Assembly (NCBI RefSeq): GCF_000004195.4
Contig: NC_030679.2
Location: 34,337,712-34,401,711 of the forward strand
Direction: 5' to 3'
Length of the DNA: 64,000 nucleotides
DNA from: Xenopus tropicalis
Taxonomy: Eukaryota > Chordata > Amphibia > Anura > Pipidae
Below the pieces are notes generated by a model. That model ran no database searches. It was not told the DNA's origin and worked only from the letters and a program-made list of their open reading frames with translations. A program made the translations under genes and the position numbers. Shown here piece by piece: positions 60,365 to 64,000 of this stretch (its first letter is position 1; each line of letters opens with the position of its first letter).

Positions 60365-60588
60365 TAGTAATGGTCAAATTTTTTGCCAGGCATGGTTTTG
60401 CAACAAATTTCCCATTGAATTTCGCCATTGGTGAATTGTTTTGCATACCTTCCGCGAAGATTTGCAACGGAAAAATTAGCGCGTGTCAAAAAAAGTCACC
60501 GGTGCAAATTTGTCGCTGTTTGTGGATTTTTCTGTCGTTTTGCTCATTTTTAGCCGAACCCGAAACAGGACAGATTCGCTCTTCACTA
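60365..60588. mobile_element. hAT-type MITE (TAGTGATGA family), 224 bp
   Basis: Starts TAGTAATGGTCAAA and ends CGCTCTTCACTA. Flanked by GTTATGAA (60357-60364) and TTTATGAA (60589-60596), 7 of 8 matching. It shares the TTGCCAGGCATGG block with the family. Confidence 0.8.
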
Positions 60589-60972
60589 TTTATGAACTGT
60601 ACTGTCCACATGTTTCTAAAAATGTTGGCATTCTTCAGGATTTCTGAGAGTTGTGGTTCAATAATCGCACAGAACAAGACTGATCTTTCTGCTTTACACC
60701 TTTGCATTATTTTTAAAAAGGAAATATAAGCAAATGACAGATTTTAAGAGATCCAGATATTAGTTTCAAAATGTAAAAGATAAAGATGTTTCTAGTATTA
60801 CAGGTGATGGAAGAGAATGCGAGATTTCTCTATGAGCTCATTAATAACTTTCTGCACCTTCAAATTCAAGTTGAAATACATTATTTAAAGTTCTTCATTA
60901 CAAAGACAATCTATAGCGTATGAAAGTCTGTTAAGTCTTTTGCTGCTTAATTTATTGCTAACTAATCTGTTT

Positions 60973-61150
60973 TTAATCTTCTTTTTATTGTTTTTGGAAA
61001 CCCACACTTCCCTCTGAACATTTATGTTGCTTTACCAGTTCTCTTTCAAGCACCATAAACAATTCTTAATTGATCTTTCAAATGGACCTTATCAAAAATA
61101 TCTACATCATTACAGTCATTCCAATCACTGCCCCAATAAAACACTAGAGA
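60973..61150. repeat. Diverged direct repeat, copy 2
   Basis: Partner of 59525-59700, same orientation, about 1.45 kb away. The minus-strand frame has several stops. Confidence 0.75.
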
Positions 61151-61569
61151 ACAAATTTCCCTTACAACCCACGTATGGCACACATAAAGCTTCCTTTCAC
61201 TTTCTCCGCATTGGGTTAGCTAACCTGTACATCCTTTCTCTTTGCTTGGTATCAGTTTCTGATAAAAGTAGACAATGGAGCTACAAGTTTGTCATAAGAA
61301 CTGAGCTAAGCACCTTTTTAGTGCTCAAATACATCAGTTGGACTGAACAAGTAATTTAAATAGGGGCAGCACTTGTTTTTGTTACATCATTTCTATTTAT
61401 TCTTTTGGTTTCTTACAGGGACCTTTTAGTGCGTGCTAGCAAAATAACACAAAGTAGTAAAGATTGATTATTACACACACTCAGTGCAAATTGGCCTCAT
61501 TGGACATTACTGAAAAGCCCCTTTGTGACTGTTAGAGTTTATATGCATGAAAGGCATGAACTGCATATA
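61151..61569. other. No feature seen
   Basis: AT-rich spacer between the direct repeat and the MITE pair. Confidence 0.5.
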
Positions 61570-61573
61570 CTAG

Positions 61574-62148
61574 GGGGCACATTTACTAACCCACGAACTG
61601 ATTGCGTTTTTTTCGTAATGATCAATATTTTGCGATTTTTCAGAAAATTGTCACGACTTTTTCGTAGTCATACCGAAAGTTGCGCAAAATCTGGCGATTT
61701 TTTCGCAGCGTTAAAACTTGCGCGAAAAGTCGCGCCTTTTTCGTAGCCATTCCGAAAGTTGCGCAAAATGTTGCGATTTTTTCGTAGCGTTCGGATTCAT
61801 TCAAGCTTCAGTATGGTGACTTTTCTTGGGCCAGGTTGGAGCTGCAGGGTGCCATTGAGTCCTATGGGAGGCTTCCAAAATCATGCTAAGTCTGAAAGTT
61901 TTGCCCGCCGCTTATGAGCGCTCAATACGAAAAAGTCGCGACAAGATACGAGCGAATCGTAATGGCTATGAAAAAGTCGCGTTTTTTCGCGCAAATCGTA
62001 TTGGTAACGAAAAAGTCGCGACAATTTCCGAAAAGTCGTAAAGGCGCCGAAAAAATCGCAAAAAATACGAAAAAGTCGCAAAATGTTCGTTTTCCAATCG
62101 GAATTTTTCCAATTCGGTTTCAAATTCGTGTCTTAGTAAATCAGCCCC
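61574..62148. mobile_element. GGGGCACATTTACTAA-family palindromic MITE, single-unit centre
   Basis: Starts GGGGCACATTTACTAACCCA and ends TTAGTAAATCAGCCCC. Flanks are TAG on the left and TAA on the right. The centre contains one copy (61826-61877) of the unit repeated 18 times at 42706-43641. CpG-rich arms include TTTTCGTA and TACGAAAA blocks. Confidence 0.88.
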
Positions 62149-62151
62149 TAA

Positions 62152-62620
62152 GGGGCCTATTCATGAAAGCACAAATTTTGTGTGGTTAAAATCATGACTG
62201 GAAAAAATTCAGAGTAACCACAATAATTTCTGATGTGCGAAAATGTCACAAAATTTATTTTCTTGGTCGTACGAAAATATTGTGGTTGCGATCTGAATGT
62301 CATGAAATTTTCAGATCCAAACTATCGTAAACAGCGCAAAAACATTTCTGGCTTTGAAACTTAAATATATGATTTTTGAAGCCTTCCAATGGCACTCTAC
62401 AGATCCAACTTGGCCAAATGATAGTCACGATACCAAAGCTTGAATGAATTCTGAAATGGTCGTAGTCTTTGCGAGAAATACGACTTTTTCGTGAAGTTGG
62501 CGAAAACCTTGAATAAATTGTGTTTTTTAACAATATTATTGTGGTCATTACAAAAAGTTCTATAAATTAGAAAAAATACATTTTTTTGGGGGGAAAAAAG
62601 TGCTTTCATGAATGGGCTCC
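62152..62620. mobile_element. Harbinger-like MITE abutting the previous element
   Basis: Starts GGGGCCTATTCATGAAAGCA and ends TGCTTTCATGAATGGGCTCC, flanked by TAA on both sides (62149-62151 and 62621-62623). Its centre (about 62378-62455) aligns with the reverse complement of the neighbour's core (GAAGCCT..., AATGGCAC..., AAGCTTGAATGAAT), so the two are distant relatives. Confidence 0.85.
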
Positions 62621-62664
62621 TAAGTCTGCACTACTAACTACAGAAATGAAAGAAAATGAAGTTG

Positions 62665-62776
62665 TATCTAGTATAAATAAATGTGAAGCAACTGGACTTG
62701 TTTAGTAATCATTGAAGACGTTTGATTACTGATTACTAAACAAGTCCAGTTGCTTCAAATTTATTTATACTAGATA
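62665..62776. repeat. 47-bp-arm hairpin, one mismatch
   Basis: 62665-62711 and 62730-62776 are reverse complements except at one base; the 18-bp spacer is TTGAAGACGTTTGATTAC. The arms contain GAAGCAACTGGACTTGTTTA. No flanking duplication was found. Confidence 0.93.
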
Positions 62777-64000
62777 TACCATGACCTGGATGAATGAAAA
62801 TCTTCATAGACAAAATGAAGTTGCTTTTACAAAACTTATAAATTAGGTTGAGGAGACTACTTCATTCCCAGAATTCCTTTTGTTTGCTTTTACAAAACTT
62901 AAAACCATAACATATATTTTATTTAAGCAGAAGTAAAGTCAAGGAGTCCTTATAGAGTATGCCAGGACATACAGGAGGAGGCACAGGGGCCATGAATTGA
63001 GGATGAATTAGGACACTTTTAGTGGACAATAGGCCAGTTATTATGGGCATTGTATATTGGAGATGTTGCATAGGGCACGGTATTAGAGGTTTTTTTAAGG
63101 AGGGGTTACAGTCAGTGTACAGTTGCCATCCCAGTGCAGTGAGAACACCTTCCCTCCCACCCACCCTTAGGGACAGACTTGCAGGTGTTGTGGGGAGGTA
63201 GCAAGTTTAGCCACAATGGTTGGTATGCTGGGGCTGCCATGGCAGTAGCCAGAAAAGGGAGAATACCAAGGCTAGGATTAGCAGGGAGTCTCAGTATTTC
63301 AGTGCACTGAAAAGATCTGGAAGATGGAGAATTATTCTAAGGCTTGGCAAAGGGTGTTTCAGATAAGGATGTTCATTTTTTATGTTATGTGGATTTAATC
63401 TACTGTGGCCAAACTTCAGCAGCTAACTGATAATTATTTATATAATACCAGTGTTGGGAACATACTGATTCTATCTTATTTAAGTGCATTTATGTTATGT
63501 TAACGTAACATAAATCAAGCAGCAACCTTTCCACCCAATTTGATCTATGTGATAGTAACTGAGAGGATTTGGAAGGGTTGGGGGAGGGGGTTAGTAGTCG
63601 AGTCTATCAAAGTTATGTCATGGCACAGGGCATAGGGAAATGCCTTTCAGTTCAATCCGGTCCTTAATCATGGGCTTATGATTTTACTTCTGCTTGAATA
63701 AAGGATGAATGCTTTCTGATTCTGTTTATTGGTGTGCTGAGGATGCCGTATTTTGTATTCCATATATACATTAGGCTCCAGGAATAATCAGAAGAAGTGG
63801 TTGCTTTGAATATGTCCTGGATGGAGCGATCTTGCTGGGGTAACAAATTAGAAATACAGTAGCACAGAACAATAAATAATTACCATATAAATCATATTAC
63901 ATTATAAAAAATTGCAAAGCAGGGCAATGGAACTTGTCTATGTTCATAATACACACAAAGGTGTGACAAATCCAAAGTGTGGCCATTTTTTGCCCTTTGC
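62777..64000. other. No gene; one small palindrome
   Basis: A near-palindrome centred on GTTAAC lies at about 63488-63515, with ATTTATGTTA on the left and TAACATAAAT on the right. Otherwise no feature was recognised up to the window end. Confidence 0.5.

Overview
The window looks like non-coding, repeat-rich vertebrate DNA, most likely from a frog of the genus Xenopus. The main reason is the density of short palindromic transposons of kinds I associate with that genus: TTAA-flanked elements with TTAAAGG ends (T2/Kolobok type), GGTATGGGATCC palindromes flanked by TA, and long CpG-rich palindromes ending in GGGGCTGATTTACTAA. Long AT, TTA and ATCT microsatellites fit as well. The species is an inference. 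I found no host gene, tRNA, rRNA or other structural RNA gene. The window could be intergenic or a large intron.

The only convincing coding region is a Ty3/gypsy-class LTR retrotransposon at 23767-28956, inserted in an (AT)n tract. It has a 527-bp 5' LTR, a primer-binding region, and one unbroken 1433-residue frame. That frame runs Gag (with a SCAN-like capsid region and a zinc knuckle), protease, integrase, reverse transcriptase, then a truncated RNase H. Integrase before reverse transcriptase is a Ty1/copia-like order inside a gypsy-type polymerase, which is the hallmark of the deuterostome Gmr1-like group. The 3' side is deleted: the frame runs out of RNase H directly into the last 238 bp of the LTR. 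That piece appears identical to the matching part of the 5' LTR, so the insertion looks recent.

Layout. 1-1357: two related T2-like ends, one carrying a second T2 element at a TTAA site, separated by a C-rich tandem repeat. 3.7-8.2 kb: palindromic element copies. 9.8-10.5 kb: a 587-bp inverted repeat around TTA/TAA microsatellite. 12.1-18.1 kb: several MITEs, including one hAT-type copy with a perfect 8-bp duplication. 18.6-21.2 kb: an ATCT microsatellite, a 1.09-kb CpG-rich palindrome with a hAT MITE nested in it, and a half-element. 23.4-29.0 kb: a palindrome nest followed by the Gmr1-like element. 31-38 kb: nested MITEs and a perfect 58-bp-arm hairpin. 42.5-43.9 kb: a MITE expanded by an 18-copy, 52-bp minisatellite. 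44-50.4 kb: further MITEs. 54.9-62.8 kb: a truncated palindrome, a pair of diverged direct repeats, and two abutting Harbinger-like MITEs that share a core.

The mobile elements do not form a pathway, but they are layered. Flanking duplications show hAT-type (8 bp), Harbinger-type (3 bp), T2-type (TTAA) and TA-flanked families, several inserted into one another, so part of their order of arrival can be read from this window alone.
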